Assembly: GCA_963920705.1 (NCBI GenBank)
Contig: OY987232.1
Span: forward strand, 16,616,942-16,680,941
DNA length: 64,000 nt
Direction: 5' to 3'
Source: Odiellus spinosus
Taxonomy: Eukaryota > Arthropoda > Arachnida > Opiliones > Phalangiidae
Below, one piece after another: positions 33,459-45,693 of the stretch (within the stretch, counting starts at the first letter, position 1; each line of letters opens with the position of its first letter). Under the pieces are notes generated by a model, which saw only the letters and a list, made by a program, of their open reading frames with translations, searched no databases and was not told the DNA's origin. A program made the position numbers and the translations under genes.

Positions 33459-33951
33459 TCCATTGATAACTATCCTTATATTTCAGATATTTTAATCTCG
33501 GATAAATTTAAGTTAATATAAATCCCCAAATTATATAAACAGAATCGTATTCAAATGCTGGATACGAATTAGACCCGGAGATAAAATTTTAAGCTCGATT
33601 AATAAACAAATCGCGTTTATTCGAACGGATAACGCGAAGATAAAAATACGACGTTTCTCGAAATCCGTGTAGAATGAAATATAATAATTCGATTTTTTCA
33701 TCTAAATCGAAAGGAACAATTCTAGCTTCGAGATCTCAATTTTGGGTTAAAATAGACGAAGAAACTCTTTGGTTTCAAATTGTTCGTTATCGGCGAATGA
33801 ATAACTTTATAACTCGTATCAATTTCCTAAATAACAATGAGTATGAATTGTAAGTTTGCCGTTACATTCGGGTATCCGTTAATATCTCGAATAATAAATG
33901 GATATTTTAATATCTGATTGACATTCACGATGGTCTTATTCAATTAACAAA
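33459..33951 (+). mobile_element. Family B element (B10)
   Basis: CCATTGATAACTATCCTTAT to CTTATTCAATTAACAAAA. The two extreme termini are missing. It includes the TTATAACTCGTATC block absent from B6. Confidence 0.88.
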
Positions 33952-34923
33952 ATAATTTCGAGATCTCGTTTTCATTATCACCTCAATATCCTTTCAATTC
34001 AATTGGAAAGTGTAGGACAGTTGTGTTTTTCTGTTTTTCAAGAAATATCACGAGATCTGAAACAAATTTGGATTTATTCTGTTTGCACTTTACAAAAATC
34101 GTGGACCAAGTTAATAAATAAAATCATTGGGTGTCTTTCTTTGAACTTGAAGTGAGCGAAGGAAACTGATCGAAATATACTAGAGTTTTTCGCTTATTCG
34201 ATTGGTGGGAAAAAAAACCCCCAGCGTTAGACCCTTAGCCTGTAAGCTTTCTTTTAGAGACGTCTCTTAATGGCTGGAGCTTGTCGACTAAAAGCCCGGG
34301 AGAAACACGAACCAACAGTCTAACACCCACAACACTAAAACCTATACCTTTTTACTAGATAAGAAACCATAAAACTATATGGTTTTCTAATAGAATTTGT
34401 ATTACTTTCAAGACTGCGACAAAAGATTCAACCATTCGTGATAAGTATTTACTTTGCTGTTACGCGATTACATCTTGAATCATTCCATCGTGGGTTTAAC
34501 TTCATTACAGATCAACTTAGGAACAGATCAGAACTGTTCTTCGTTCGACTCGAGACCAGCAATGAAGTTGTATTGCACTAACCCATGGAACACTTGAGGG
34601 TTTCCTAACTCAGTTAGTCGAGGTACTTTCAATCTCATTACCAGATACATGGTGAACGTATTGCGAGTTGTGTTTTATTTGTTGCTCTTGTTGGAATCTC
34701 AGTTTACCTCATTTTCCCAATAAACCGAAAATAGACGAGGATTTCGTCTTGCGTGTACACCACCCTAGACACAGCCATCTACCGATACCCTATACCTTTC
34801 AAGTACAAGTACTTATATCAATGATCATCTCCTAGTATCCCCGTTAGCAAGTGGACTTTGAGATTTAGCAACTACACGTTTGACAGGACATGAATGAAAC
34901 TTTTCATGTCCTCCACAGTTAAA

Positions 34924-35262
34924 CAGAAGCCGATGAAACCCTCCTTTGAAGTCTATTACTCCCTGGTCTTGTCTACCCCTCTCTGTATGGGTTAGTCTCA
35001 AAAAGCGCGATTCGTACGCCTCCTAACGGTAGATATTTTCGGAGCGGGAGTTCGTCCACCGAATATCTCTAGCAGCCTCGGAGTTCGTCAAAAAAAACGT
35101 CGTCGTTTGTGGAGAGAGAGAATTTCCAATTTTCCGTAGACAGGGGGGTATGAAGTAGGACCCCTCCGATCTCGTAAAATTGGGAATTTTACCCATACAG
35201 AGAGGAGCGCTGTATGGAACATTAGAGTAGTAGACTTCAAAGGAGGGTTTCATCGGCTTCTG
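34924..35262 (-). mobile_element. Family A MITE, copy A15
   Basis: Complete, exact flanks AGTTAAA. Confidence 0.95.
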
Positions 35263-35874
35263 AGTTAAACTATATATCCTCCACAGATAAATGATACATC
35301 CACAGTTTAAAGATAAGTTTTAATATTTTTCTGATTTTTTTCAAATAATAAATGTTGAATTTTCCAAAAATATTGTGTCGAAGATTGCGGTTAATGTAAA
35401 CTTTTCCTTTACGATGTGATTTTACCAATCTGTCGTGTAGATGGTGAACGTTAATAGAGAACTGATAGGCAAATAATAAGATAAATGCGCAACAAATCGA
35501 TGTATACGAGATAGATAAATCGATTGGGTATCCCGTCCTCCACACACACACCAAAAGAGGGACAGAGGAAAGGGAAATTGGTTGTACTTGTACTTTGGAG
35601 AGATTAGACCAACTTACTATAACCCAACGCCATGTTGATACAAGCTGAGACCGGACACACACTACGACCAACGTATAAAAGCAAACTAAAATAACGGGCT
35701 AATATCATTAGCCGATTGCTTACAGACTTTACTGGATTAAAGGGAAAAACTATTGGTAAACAGAAAAACAGGCGTAAGAAGAAAAAGAAAAGAAATCTTT
35801 CTTAGCGCAGATTTAAAGTTAACTAGAGGTTGCAATAAGTATTTTTTAATTTGAGATTAAAACTTTATATGATC

Positions 35875-36668
35875 CCAGCAAATATTAAAAAGATCCCAGC
35901 AAAAATATTAAAAAGATTCCAGCAAAAATATTAAAAAGATTCCAGCAAAAATATTAAAAAGATTCCAGGAAAAATATTAAAAAGATCCCAGCAAAAATAT
36001 TAAAAAGATTCCAGCAAAAATATTAAAAAGATCCCAGCAAAAATATTAAAAAGATCCCAGCAAAAATATTAAAAAGATTCCAGCAAAAATATTAAAAAGA
36101 TTCCAGCAAAAATATTAAAAAGATTCCAGCAAAAATATTAAAAAGATTCCAGCAAAAATATTAAAAGATCCCAGCAAAAATATTAAAAAGATTCCAGCAA
36201 AAATATTAAAAAGATTCCAGCAAAAATATTAAAAAGATCCCAGCAAAAATATTAAAAAGATCCCAGCAAAAATATTAAAAAGATCCCAGCAAAAATATTA
36301 AAAAGATCCCAGCAAAAATATTAAAAAGATCCCAGCAAAAATATTAAAAAGATTCCAGCAAAAATATTAAAAAGATTCCAGCAAAAATATTAAAAAGATC
36401 CCAGCAAAAATATTAAAAAGATCCCAGCAAATATTAAAAAAAATCCCAGCAAATATTAAAAAAATCCCAGCAAATATTAAAAAAATCCCAGCAAATATTA
36501 AAAAAATCCCAGCAAATATTAAAAAATTCCCAGCAAATATTAAAAAATTCCCAGCAAATATTAAAATATCCCAGCAAATATTAAAAAATTCCCAGCAAAT
36601 ATTAAAATATCCCAGCAAATATTAAAAAGATCCCAGCAAATATTAAAAAGATCCCAGCAAATATTAAT
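35875..36668. repeat. 20-23-bp tandem array (CCCAGCAAAAATATTAAAAA)
   Basis: About 36 units. The first two thirds use GATYCCAGCAAAAATATTAA (22-23 bp). From ~36425 the units shorten to AATCCCAGCAAATATTAAAA (20-21 bp). The length switch inside one array marks two expansion phases. Minus-strand open frames such as IFAGIFLIFAGIF are repeats. Confidence 0.95.
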
Positions 36669-37320
36669 TTTGCAGCTTAAGGTGAGATTACTCCTTTCTG
36701 GGATATCTTGAAAACCCCATGAGGCAAAAGAGCCTAACCAATACACAAATAGCATTAGGACTATAAGAGCACCCCTTAAGCGAAGTAGTACGAACCATCG
36801 CGAGATAACGAAAGCCTGTTCGATTAACGCCAGTTAATGTTAACAAGACATAAAAGTAGCTAGGAATAAGATAAAAGATTCCAACCGTACTGTACCTTAG
36901 TACACATTAACTGGAGGTAATCAAACGTGTTGTAAACACATAATGTCGAGTGTATATTGGTTGAATAAGGGTTAACTAATTGGTGAATGAAAACTGGGTG
37001 ACTTGATCGTCTAGAAAAAAAGGCTTAGCTCGATAATTCAATAGTCTGTTCTGAAAACAAAAAACAGTAATTAGCCTAGATTATATATTTTTTTTTTTAC
37101 AAATTATGTTGTAACTCGAAAGACCCCAATTAATCGTGCCTATAATGTGATTAGTATTCAAGTACCGTTAACTCTATTAACCCTAAAACACAGGACTACG
37201 GATTTGCGAGTGATTTGAGCGTGTAAAACTCAATCTAGCTCATTAACGCAAAATTTATTCGAGATTCAGTGTAAAAGAAAATCATATTTGTCTAAATAGC
37301 ATTGCATATATTGAATGTTT

Positions 37321-37655
37321 CGCCGATGAAACCCTCCTTTGAAGTCTATTACTCCCTGGTCTTGTCTACCCCTCTCTGTATGGGTTAGTTTCAAAAAGCG
37401 CGAATCGTACGCCTCCTAACGGTAGATATTTTCGGAGCGGGAGTTCGTCGAGCGAATATCTCTAGCAGCCTCGGAGATCGTCAAAAAAAACGTCGTCGTT
37501 TGTGGAGAGAGAGAATTTCCAATTTTCCGTAGACAGGGGGGTATGAAGTCGGACCCCTCCGATCTCGTAAAATTGGGAATTTTACCCATACAGAGAGGAG
37601 CGCTATATGGAACATTAGAGTAGTAGACTTCAAAGGAGGGTTTCATCGGCTTCTG
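37321..37655 (-). mobile_element. Family A MITE, copy A16
   Basis: Left tip shortened to CGCCGATGAAACCC, right end CATCGGCTTCTG intact. No target duplication. Confidence 0.92.
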
Positions 37656-38042
37656 GTAATAATATATGGAATTCTGGGTATTGCCACCGATTATACCAAT
37701 CTCGCAAATGGCGCCACCAGTCTCTAGAAGACACTTTGCCATCTATGGCACAGCGTTTTATGGCATGGGACTGATTCCCCAAGACACATTGGGAAGTTTG
37801 AGAAATTATCTTACAAAGAATTTGGAATTTTATTTGAAATTGTTCACTTAAACGTGGTTTCATCTTCTTGGAATTAATTTCTTATCTATGGAGTAGATAG
37901 ACATATTCTCAGTGGTATCACGTAAGCCAGTATGCCTATGTTGTTCGTGATACGCAGCGAAATGGGATACAGGAATGACAAATGATCAATTTTTTTTAAA
38001 ACCCATCATTGCCAATTCGTGTATGAAATCGATCAGTAGAAA

Positions 38043-38379
38043 CAGAAGCCGATGAAACCCTCCTTTGAAGTCTACTACTCCAATGTTCCATATAGCGCTC
38101 CTCTCTCTATGGGTAAAATTCCCAATTTTACGAGATCGGAGGGGTCCTACTTCATCCCCCCTGTCTACGGAAAATTGGAAATTCTCTCTCTCCACAAACG
38201 ACTACGTTTTTTGGACGAACTCCAAGGCTGCTAGAGATATTCGCTCGACGAACTCCCGCTCCGAAAACATCTACCGTTAGGAGGCGTACGAATCGCGCCT
38301 TTTCAGAATAACCCATACAGAGAGGGGTAGACAAGACCCGGTAGTAATAGACTTCAAAGGAGGGTTTCATCGGCTTCTG
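38043..38379 (+). mobile_element. Family A MITE, copy A17
   Basis: Complete. The flanks do not match. The right flank is a 45-bp family C fragment (ATGAAAATCAGTGCCATCTC) and then a stray A-like tip GGTTTCATACACTTCTGG at 38433, so the site is rearranged. Confidence 0.92.
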
Positions 38380-38699
38380 CTATTATGAAAATCAGTGCCA
38401 TCTCGTGTTTTATCATCGTAATAAATATTTTGGGTTTCATACACTTCTGGTAACAACTAACCTCATTCAATTTCGTCGAACCATGGTCGAAGATGCACGC
38501 GAAAATCATATTTTTCATTCGGTAGATATCATTGATAAGAAATCTGACATGGAAAGTGACTGAGTACATGAAGGCATTCGCGCGAAGATGAATAGCCGAA
38601 TTTAAATGACCTGGTACTCTCTCTCTCTCGAATATCTCCCGACCTTCCAGTAATATGTTAAGTAATATAGTCCATTAAAGGGAGAATGCAGCCTAACTA

Positions 38700-39210
38700 G
38701 AGCTCGGAATTCGTATAATTTTTATTAATTGGATAAAATCTACTAAACTCTGATGATTAAAAATAGACTTATTTTCATTCGAGTTAACTTATTCGAAGAT
38801 AAAGTAAAAAAACATAATCCATATCCGTTTTTATCCAAAAAATGGCAACTTATCTTAGAATATTATAGACGTTATACGTTCGGATAAAAAAATTCAAAAT
38901 TTATTTTCCGTGAAAAATAACGAATAAAAAGATGATTTAAAATCTTAGTTTCGTCGTTTTATTTATATTCTTCGAATTAAAAGTCAATTTGAAATATTGT
39001 TTCTTATATTTTCGACTAATTCTGGAAACGCGAATGTTTCTTATCCATCGTTATACGTTTGAATACGAGTAATTTGTAGATAGATAAAGCGGCAAATTCT
39101 TATCTTCGGGTAAACCTTTTAACAATTATACGAATATACAAATTTCATTGTTTTAGTTACAAACAATTTAACCGACTAATAAAATATCTGAAAATATACG
39201 AATAACAGAA
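38700..39210 (-). mobile_element. Family F element (F5)
   Basis: GAGCTCGGAATTCGTATAAT to ATACGAATAACAGAAGA. TA precedes the left end. It is inserted directly after a family G tip (GGGAGAATGCAGCCTAAC, 38679-38696). Confidence 0.9.
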
Positions 39211-39772
39211 GAGAATGGAAAATAAACGAAATCTTGAGTTTCATTTTTACCTTCTATTTGCCCCTTAAGAAGAAATATAAAGAAAAGAAAAAAAAAACGT
39301 ATGGTTAGAGCAAACCGCAAAAACCTTTTCAGGGTTTTTTATTACGCTACTATTTCATAATAATGGGTACTTCATTTTAAATTAGCTCAATTTTGGTTAC
39401 ATAACATTATCCGAAAACTAAGAAGATTCGAAGCAGTAAGACTCCTTTTCAAATAGCTTCATTTAATGAACATTTACTAGAAGAAACCAAGAGCTAACTT
39501 AGAAAACCATAAGAACATACGAGCTTGGAATTCGTATAACCTTTGTTAATTGAATTAGACCATCGTGAATGTCAATCAGATATTAAAATATCAATTTCTT
39601 ATTCGAGTGTTAACGGATACCCGAATGTAACGGCAAACTTACAATTCGTACTCATTGTTATTTAGGAAATTGATACGAGTTATAAAGTTATTCATTCGCC
39701 GATAACGAACAATTTGAAACTTGAGTTTCTTCGTCTATTTTAACCCAAAATTGAGATCTCGAAGCTAGAATA

Positions 39773-40671
39773 GACGCTTAAAAATATTATCCTACAAGCG
39801 AGTTTACCCGTAATACATTCTCCCCGTGAACCGGAGGAAATGAGGATTTCTCTGATTGGTTGGAATTTACGGCCAATTTTGCCAAGTTTTACGAAAACTT
39901 GTGGCAGTCCCTCTAGGTTGCTAGAGATATTCTGGCAGTCTCTGACTCGGGAATCGGTATACTGTCGTCTGCATTACATTGTCGTCAACTTCGTAACTAG
40001 TTATAATACGCTTTATCCAATACGCTTTATCCATTATTCTCCAGGGACGGAAATAAGAAATTTTTCTTATTGGACAAATGTCCAGTAACCCCCCCCCCCT
40101 TTAAAATTCAAAAGTTATCGGACATTTAACAAAATTGCCGGACAATGCTACATTTCCTATATTAAAAAGTACTTTTTTTTATCGGACATTTGTCCAGTGA
40201 CCCCCTCTTAAAAATAAAAAGTTATCGGACATTTGGAAAATTTATCGGACAAATGACCAGTGACTTGTGCTTATTTCCGTCCCTGAATTCTTATCATTAG
40301 GTAGTCGATGCATACTCGCTTTGTTTTTAATCAGTGAACTTTGTCCACGACTAACGCTTAAACAATTTTTAACGGAACAAACCGAACCACCTTTGCCAAT
40401 TAATCGATTCATTTTTATTTTAAATCGTTCTCTAAAACCGCGGATAAATTAGAATTCCCTAAAAATAGTTTCCTTTCCTAAGCCTTACAATTTACACTAA
40501 TAGTTTTGAAGCAGACGGAAAAAAAAAACTATAAAAAGTGAAAAAGATAGACTAGGATGGCGCCACGGCTGATCCCTGCGAAACCCTCCCACTTCTTTCG
40601 ACCCCCTTTTTTAAGAAATCCTCTACTACTACAGGAAAGAAAACATGCAGGCGAAATATTTTTAAGGGTCT
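39773..40671. mobile_element. Nested ~899-bp inverted-repeat element inside B
   Basis: The ends AGACGCTTAAAAATATT and, inverted, AGACCCTTAAAAATATT agree at 16 of 17 positions. It sits in B with an apparent 2-bp AT duplication. The interior has short unrecognised open frames (from 39840 and 40267) and itself contains another element at 40042. Superfamily not assigned. Confidence 0.75.
40042..40285. mobile_element. Innermost 244-bp inverted-repeat element
   Basis: The ends CAGGGACGGAAATAAG and its perfect inverse surround four near-repeats of TTATCGGACATTTG / GGACAAATGTCCAGTRAC. CAGGG-type ends are common in hAT elements, but I cannot find a clean 8-bp duplication, so the class stays open. Confidence 0.75.
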
Positions 40672-41227
40672 ATTGTTCCTTTCGATTTAGATGAAAAAAT
40701 CGAATTATTATATTTCATTCTACACGGATTTCGAGAAACGTCGTATTTTTATCTTCGCGTTATCCGTTCGAATAAACGCCTAATTTTGTTTATTAATCGA
40801 GCTTAAAATTTTATCTCCGGGTCTAATTCGTATCCAGCATTTGAATACGATTCTGTTTATATAATTTGTGGATTTATATTAACTTAAATTTATCCGAGAT
40901 TAATATATCTGAAAAAAAAAGCCTAGTTATTAATGGATATCCGAAGTTATTCATTATTCGATTCCGAGCTGTAGTTCTTCCGACATTCCTAGGTTTTATG
41001 AATATGTTCTTGGTGAATCTGTAAAAATTAACCCTAGTCTTTTAAAAAAAGCCTCACAGCTTCGTAGGAATTCCCAGACATAATTCGTATACAGATTTTT
41101 CAAGTTTTTGTAAGTTCATCTTAAAGGAAATTTCAGCATAAAGTTTAAGTATGTAAAAAAATATTATAAAGTAACACCGTTGCAGATTTTTTTATGAAAA
41201 TTAAATGGAATTTAATTTGCATTTGTT

Positions 41228-41280
41228 TAAAGATCGTTAAAAATCGATCAGAAATATATAAACATAATGACATACACAAA
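41228..41280 (-). repeat. Family H tail fragment
   Basis: AAGATCGTTAAAAATCGATCAGAAATATATAAACATAATGACATAC corresponds (inverted) to the tail that closes H1 and H3. The GACGTAGATTG unit is absent. Confidence 0.5.
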
Positions 41281-41299
41281 ATATGCCTGATTTCCTTGA

Positions 41300-41789
41300 T
41301 ATTTTATTTTCGGATAAATTGTTTGTAACTAAAACAATGAAATTTGTATATTCGTATAATTGTTAAAAGGTTTACCCGAAGATAAGAATTTGCCGCTTTA
41401 TCTATCTACAAATTACTCGTTTTCAAACGTATAACGATGGATAAGAAACATTCGCGTTTCCAGAATTAGTCTAAAATATAAGAAACAACATTTCAAATTG
41501 ACTTTTAATTCGAAGAATATAAATAAAACAACGAAACTAAGATTTTAAATCATCTTTTTATTCGTTATTTTTCATGAAAATAAATTTTGAATTTTTTTAT
41601 CCGAACGTATAACGTCTATAATATTCTAAGATAAGTTGCCATTTTTGGATAAAAACGGATATGGATTATGTTTTTTTACTTTATCTTCGAATAAATTAAC
41701 TCGAATGAAAAATAGTATATTTTTAATCTAATTTAGTAGATTTTATCCAATTAATAAAAATTATACGAATTAGAAGCTCTAGGTAAGAG
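41300..41789 (+). mobile_element. Family F element (F6)
   Basis: ATATTTTATTTTCGGATAAA to ACGAATTAGAAGCTCTA. The right end is mutated and the left end missing. Confidence 0.88.
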
Positions 41790-41980
41790 AATCACTTTAA
41801 TTTAGTTTTTATTCGATGAACATTGGTGTTGGGATGGTTTAAGATTAACGTTTCTTTCTATAGAGATAATAATACGCTAGCGGCCTAACGGTTCTCCAAT
41901 TTTTTTATCGTACAAGCCGTTCTTACGCCACTTAAAGAAGGAAAAAAAATTTTAAAACAGCGCTTTGAATCTAAATAGTG

Positions 41981-42016
41981 CTCGGAGTTCGTATAATTTT
42001 ATTAATTGGATAAAAT
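41981..42016 (-). mobile_element. Family F end fragment (F7)
   Basis: GCTCGGAGTTCGTATAATTT then TATTAATTGGATAAAAT, cut by A18. Confidence 0.7.
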
Positions 42017-42356
42017 CAGAAGCCGATGAAACCCTCCTTTGAAGTCTACTACTCTAATGTTCCATATAGCGCTCCTCTCTGTATGGGTAAAATTCCCAAT
42101 TTTACGAGATCGGAGGGGTCCTACTTCATACCCCCCTGTCTACGGAAAATTGGAAATTCTCTCTCTCTCCACAAACGACGACGTTTTTTGGACGAACTCC
42201 AAGGCTGCTAGAGATATTCGCTCGACGAACTCCCGCTCAGAAAATATCTACCGTTAGGAGGCGTACGAATCGCGCTTTTTAAAACTAACCCATACAGAGA
42301 GGGGTAGACAAGACCCGGGAGTAATAGACTTCAAAGGAGGGTTTCATCGGCTTCTG
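42017..42356 (+). mobile_element. Family A MITE, copy A18
   Basis: Complete, with an extra CT in the CTCTCTCTCC run. No target duplication and no F sequence beyond it. Confidence 0.93.
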
Positions 42357-42840
42357 GTTTTAAATACCTAATAGAAAATTATCCGAGTTATATTTTCGTA
42401 TAAAAAATTTTCGTCAATTTTAGAATTATTTTACTTTTGTTTTTTTACAAATTCTAAGAAATTAGCGAGTAAAATATTCAGTCAATAGTCTTCTATTAAT
42501 TAGATTTAAACCCATAATCAAAAACACGTATTTATGATCTTGAAATAAAATGACAATATTTTCATTTTCCCTTTTAATTGAAAAGTGACGAAACAATTTA
42601 TCACGCGGTGAATTTCGAACCACGATGTTAATTTATAGCGGAAACTGAATGTTGGGCTATTGGTTCCAACCCTTTCCTAGCCAACAATTACATCCCTCCA
42701 CTCTTGAAGAACGTCCAAAACTATAATAGTGTCAGGCGCAATGCATGCTTCAAAATTCACTTCATTACGCAACGCCGGAAACACTTTGAATTTGCAAAAC
42801 ACGCTTTATCTATAGTTGTACACAATTACGTACGTTATAG

Positions 42841-43258
42841 CAGAGGTATATAATAACCCCCTTCGAGGGGAAGTATGAAAGCCCCTATACTACCAATGTT
42901 AAAAATCACGAACAACAAGAGCCCGCTGCTGACTATCTAGGCCACTAGCTCGCGCTGGACTTCTCAATGTCGCTACTCTAGTAAATGGTCTTTGTATAAA
43001 CAAGACGGCTCGATTTGTGTTTAGAACTTCCTGTCTCGGGAGTCAGGCTGTCTGTTAAAATGGAGTCGAAGGTTGACTTCAGCTCGCGAGTTCCGGAAGT
43101 GCGCGTAGGGAAAATTTAGTCAGGTTCAAAATGATGTAACTATTTTTTGGGAGTAAAGCGGTGTGTCGATCCGCCGCGATTTACGCCGGGCACTCGTTGT
43201 TCGTCGATTTTGCCTACCTTTCATACTTCCCCCCGAAGGGGGTTATTATATACCTCTG
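42841..43258 (+). mobile_element. Family E MITE (E2)
   Basis: Same length as E1 (418 bp) and different at only a handful of positions by eye. Exact 7-bp flanks GTTATAG (42834-42840 and 43259-43265). Confidence 0.94.
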
Positions 43259-43504
43259 GTTATAGATAGACATAGCTCTAGGGAAGACTTAGCTTTGAGC
43301 TAACTGAAACTTAGTCCTGATTACTAAATTGGTTCAAACTTGGGGGCGAACATCGATCCAATCCTTATAAGCTATATTATCTGACAGTTTCAACTCGACA
43401 ATGAAGTCAAAACCGGAAATACGTAACAAAACGATATTTGGAAAGCATTTTAAAAGTAATACTGCAAGTGGACTCGATTTGGTTAGCCTGTCAAATTAAT
43501 CTAA

Positions 43505-43990
43505 TGAGGTTGTAAAAGGTTATTTAGTACGATGAAAAAACAGGAGATGGCTCTGATTTTCATTAATATTGGGTAAGAATTTATTTTGAGTCTACTTCCC
43601 CAGCGGGTGGTAACGCTGTAGGCCAGACGGTGCTCTAGAGGCTCTATCGTGGCGACATCTTCCGAGTTTATCCGTAAAATACCGTTATAATATACGTTTC
43701 TTATCGTAATTAGATTAAAATTAAACTTAAAATTGTCAAATTATACCACGAACTAAACCCGACTTTTACCATTTCGTCGGAAGTAAAGTTCTAGCGATAT
43801 AAGAACGCGAGATAATAGGTACGGAAATGATCAAATTTCGATTAAGTTATTAGTAAACGCGATTCGCTAATCTCAGACGTTATAACTATCAAAATTATGT
43901 CATGAACTAAAGAAGATTTCAATTCAAATTTAAGTGAAAACCGCGTACTGATAGCGATTGTGGTTCGTTTGATAATAGGTTCGGCAAATT
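43505..43990 (-). mobile_element. Family C element (C7)
   Basis: From the terminus AAAAGGTTATTTAGTACGAT to GATAATAGGTTCGGCAAATT. It is shortened in the middle relative to C3, but both ends are present and no insertion interrupts it. It preserves the empty site used by E1 (TTCGTCGGAAGTAAAG at 43784). Confidence 0.85.
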
Positions 43991-44327
43991 ACTCATTTTT
44001 GCTACCACCTTAACGATTTAATTACATAATAATTAAATAATAATAATAACTAGAATTTGCGCATGGTAGTAGCTCTTTAAAAAACTCGCTGTCGAAGCAT
44101 CTAACGTTGGTTTTCAAATAGAAGGTGATTAAAGGTTTCGAGCTCAGTGTCAATAGACACGGGGTTAAACTCGAAAACTCAAATGGTCGTGGCTTTGAGA
44201 ATTATCGCTGACCTGTTGCCTATGGCATTTACTCATCTAAACGTACAGAAAGTTTAAAGGCTGATTCCGTTTCATTTATATTAAAGTATCAGCAGTATTA
44301 GCTAGCATTATCAATGTTGGGTATTAG

Positions 44328-44652
44328 CAGAAGCCGATGAAACCCTCCTTTGAAGTCTACCACTCTAATGTTCCATATAGCGCTCCTCTCTGTATGGGTA
44401 AAATTCCCAATTTTACGAGATCGGAGGGGTCCTACTTCATACCCCCTGTCTACGGAAAATTGGAAATTCTCTCTCTCCATAAACGACGACGTTTTTTTGA
44501 CGAACTCCGAGGCTGCTAGAGATATTCGCTCGACGAACTCCCGCTCCGAAAATATCTACCGTTAGGAGGCGTACGAATCGCGCCTTTTGAGAATAACCCA
44601 TACAGAGAGGGGTAGACAAGACCCGGGAGTAATAGACTTCAAAGGAGGGTTT
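44328..44652 (+). mobile_element. Family A MITE, copy A19 (right tip lost)
   Basis: Left end intact. The right inverted repeat stops after CAAAGGAGGG, so the last ~13 bp are replaced by other sequence. Confidence 0.92.
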
Positions 44653-44673
44653 TAAGCGTCGTGTGTTCACGTA

Positions 44674-44846
44674 AGCTACGTTCACACTTGACACTTTGGA
44701 ACCGTTTTCAAACCGTTTCGAATGTTGAAATTGACATTTTAAGATATTAATCGCCTTCCTTGATCAAAGGTCTACACTTGTGACCCCAAAATTATTATTA
44801 TTTGACCTTTCCAAAACGGTTTCAAAGTCTATAATCTGAACGCAGC
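44674..44846 (+). mobile_element. Family K element (K2)
   Basis: AGCTACGTTCACACTTGACA to TCTGAACGCAGCT, the second copy of K1 with moderate divergence. Confidence 0.6.
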
Positions 44847-44849
44847 TGT

Positions 44850-45026
44850 ATTATCTTTATAAATCGATTCATCATAGCTTTATCTATCGGTTGTTGAAAC
44901 TGTCCGAATCGGTACGAAACTGGTTCCCGAAGCAGTTTCGAGAAGACCATTTCCTGTTCACACGACACAAGAGAAACGATTTGAGACGATTTAAATCGAT
45001 TTCAAGGCTTAGTGTGAACGCGGCTA
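44850..45026 (+). mobile_element. Family K-related sequence (K3)
   Basis: ATAAATCGATTCATC, TTTATCTATCGGTTGTTGAA and the end AGTGTGAACGCGGCTA. It shares its ending with K, and its first part occurs beside F1 at 14780. Confidence 0.5.
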
Positions 45027-45373
45027 TGAGTCATTCTCACCATTCTTAGGTACATCAATGCGTTCTTGGCACTAAGGATATAAGATCCAAATGAAGCCTC
45101 TAAACTCGCTATTCGGTAGTCGTTTGGCGGTGCATTGGTGGGCGTCTAGGCGGAACGAAGGCGAGATGAGTGCGTGCCTGATCAAATGGATTTTTACCGC
45201 TTGCTTCTAGAAATGATGTGTACAATAATCGCCCCACAAAAACCAAGATATAAAAAAAAACCACAGAGTCAAACTGTCGCATCTACAAAAAGCTACGAAA
45301 TAAGTTTCCCCGACATTCTACGTCATCATGATTATATTCCCAATTATCTGACGTCATATGGATACTTTAAAAT

Positions 45374-45693
45374 GGAGATTGCAGCCTAACAAATGATTTG
45401 TTAATCGATTCCTTATCGTTTAAATAGACCTAATCCAACTTACCCGAAAAATAGGCTTAGCTGGATTCATGGAGATTCTGAATTTCTTCGCATTGAGGGG
45501 TCAGCAACCAATGAGCGATGGCCCGTCGTTAAGACGAGATCTCCAAGAGACTTGGAATAACATTCGATCCATCAATACGAGGAAATTCAGCTGATCTCCA
45601 TGAATCCAGCTAAGCCTAATTTTCGGGTAAGTTTTAAATTTATTTCTAATTGCATATTCGTTTGAAATTATTTGTTAAGTTGCATTTTCCCTA
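45374..45693 (+). mobile_element. Family G element, near-complete (G5)
   Basis: GGAGATTGCAGCCTAACAAA at the left and the inverse TTAAGTTGCATTTTCCC at the right. The inner arms AATAGGCTTAGCTGGATTCA and its inverse surround a ~170-bp core. This is the best copy for defining G. Confidence 0.8.

Larger units (their letters stand above)
39521..40972 (-). mobile_element. Family B element split by a nested element (B11/B12)
   Basis: The outer B copy occupies 39521-39772 and 40671-40972. Its two halves abut exactly (..GAAGCTAGAA | TTGTTCCTTTCG..) once the inner 899-bp block is removed. The ends are GAGCTTGGAATTCG and CGATTCCGAGCTG. Confidence 0.9.

Noticed and set aside
35270..35671. Minus-strand ORF of 133 codons
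   Set aside because: Composition is that of AT-rich non-coding DNA, with no recognised motif or splice context; I cannot support it as a gene.
37630..37863. Overlapping ORFs on both strands near 37.7 kb
   Set aside because: Both strands are open over the same short unique stretch and one reads into A16; no family is recognised.
38433..38452. A 26th family A copy
   Set aside because: Only a ~20-bp tip (GGTTTCATACACTTCTGG) is present; too short to count as an element.
45071..45085. U12 donor-like ATATCCTTA on the minus strand (TAAGGATAT on plus)
   Set aside because: The bases before it (GGATCTT) cannot supply the expected AAYCC end, and the upstream translation shows no Cav3 sequence.
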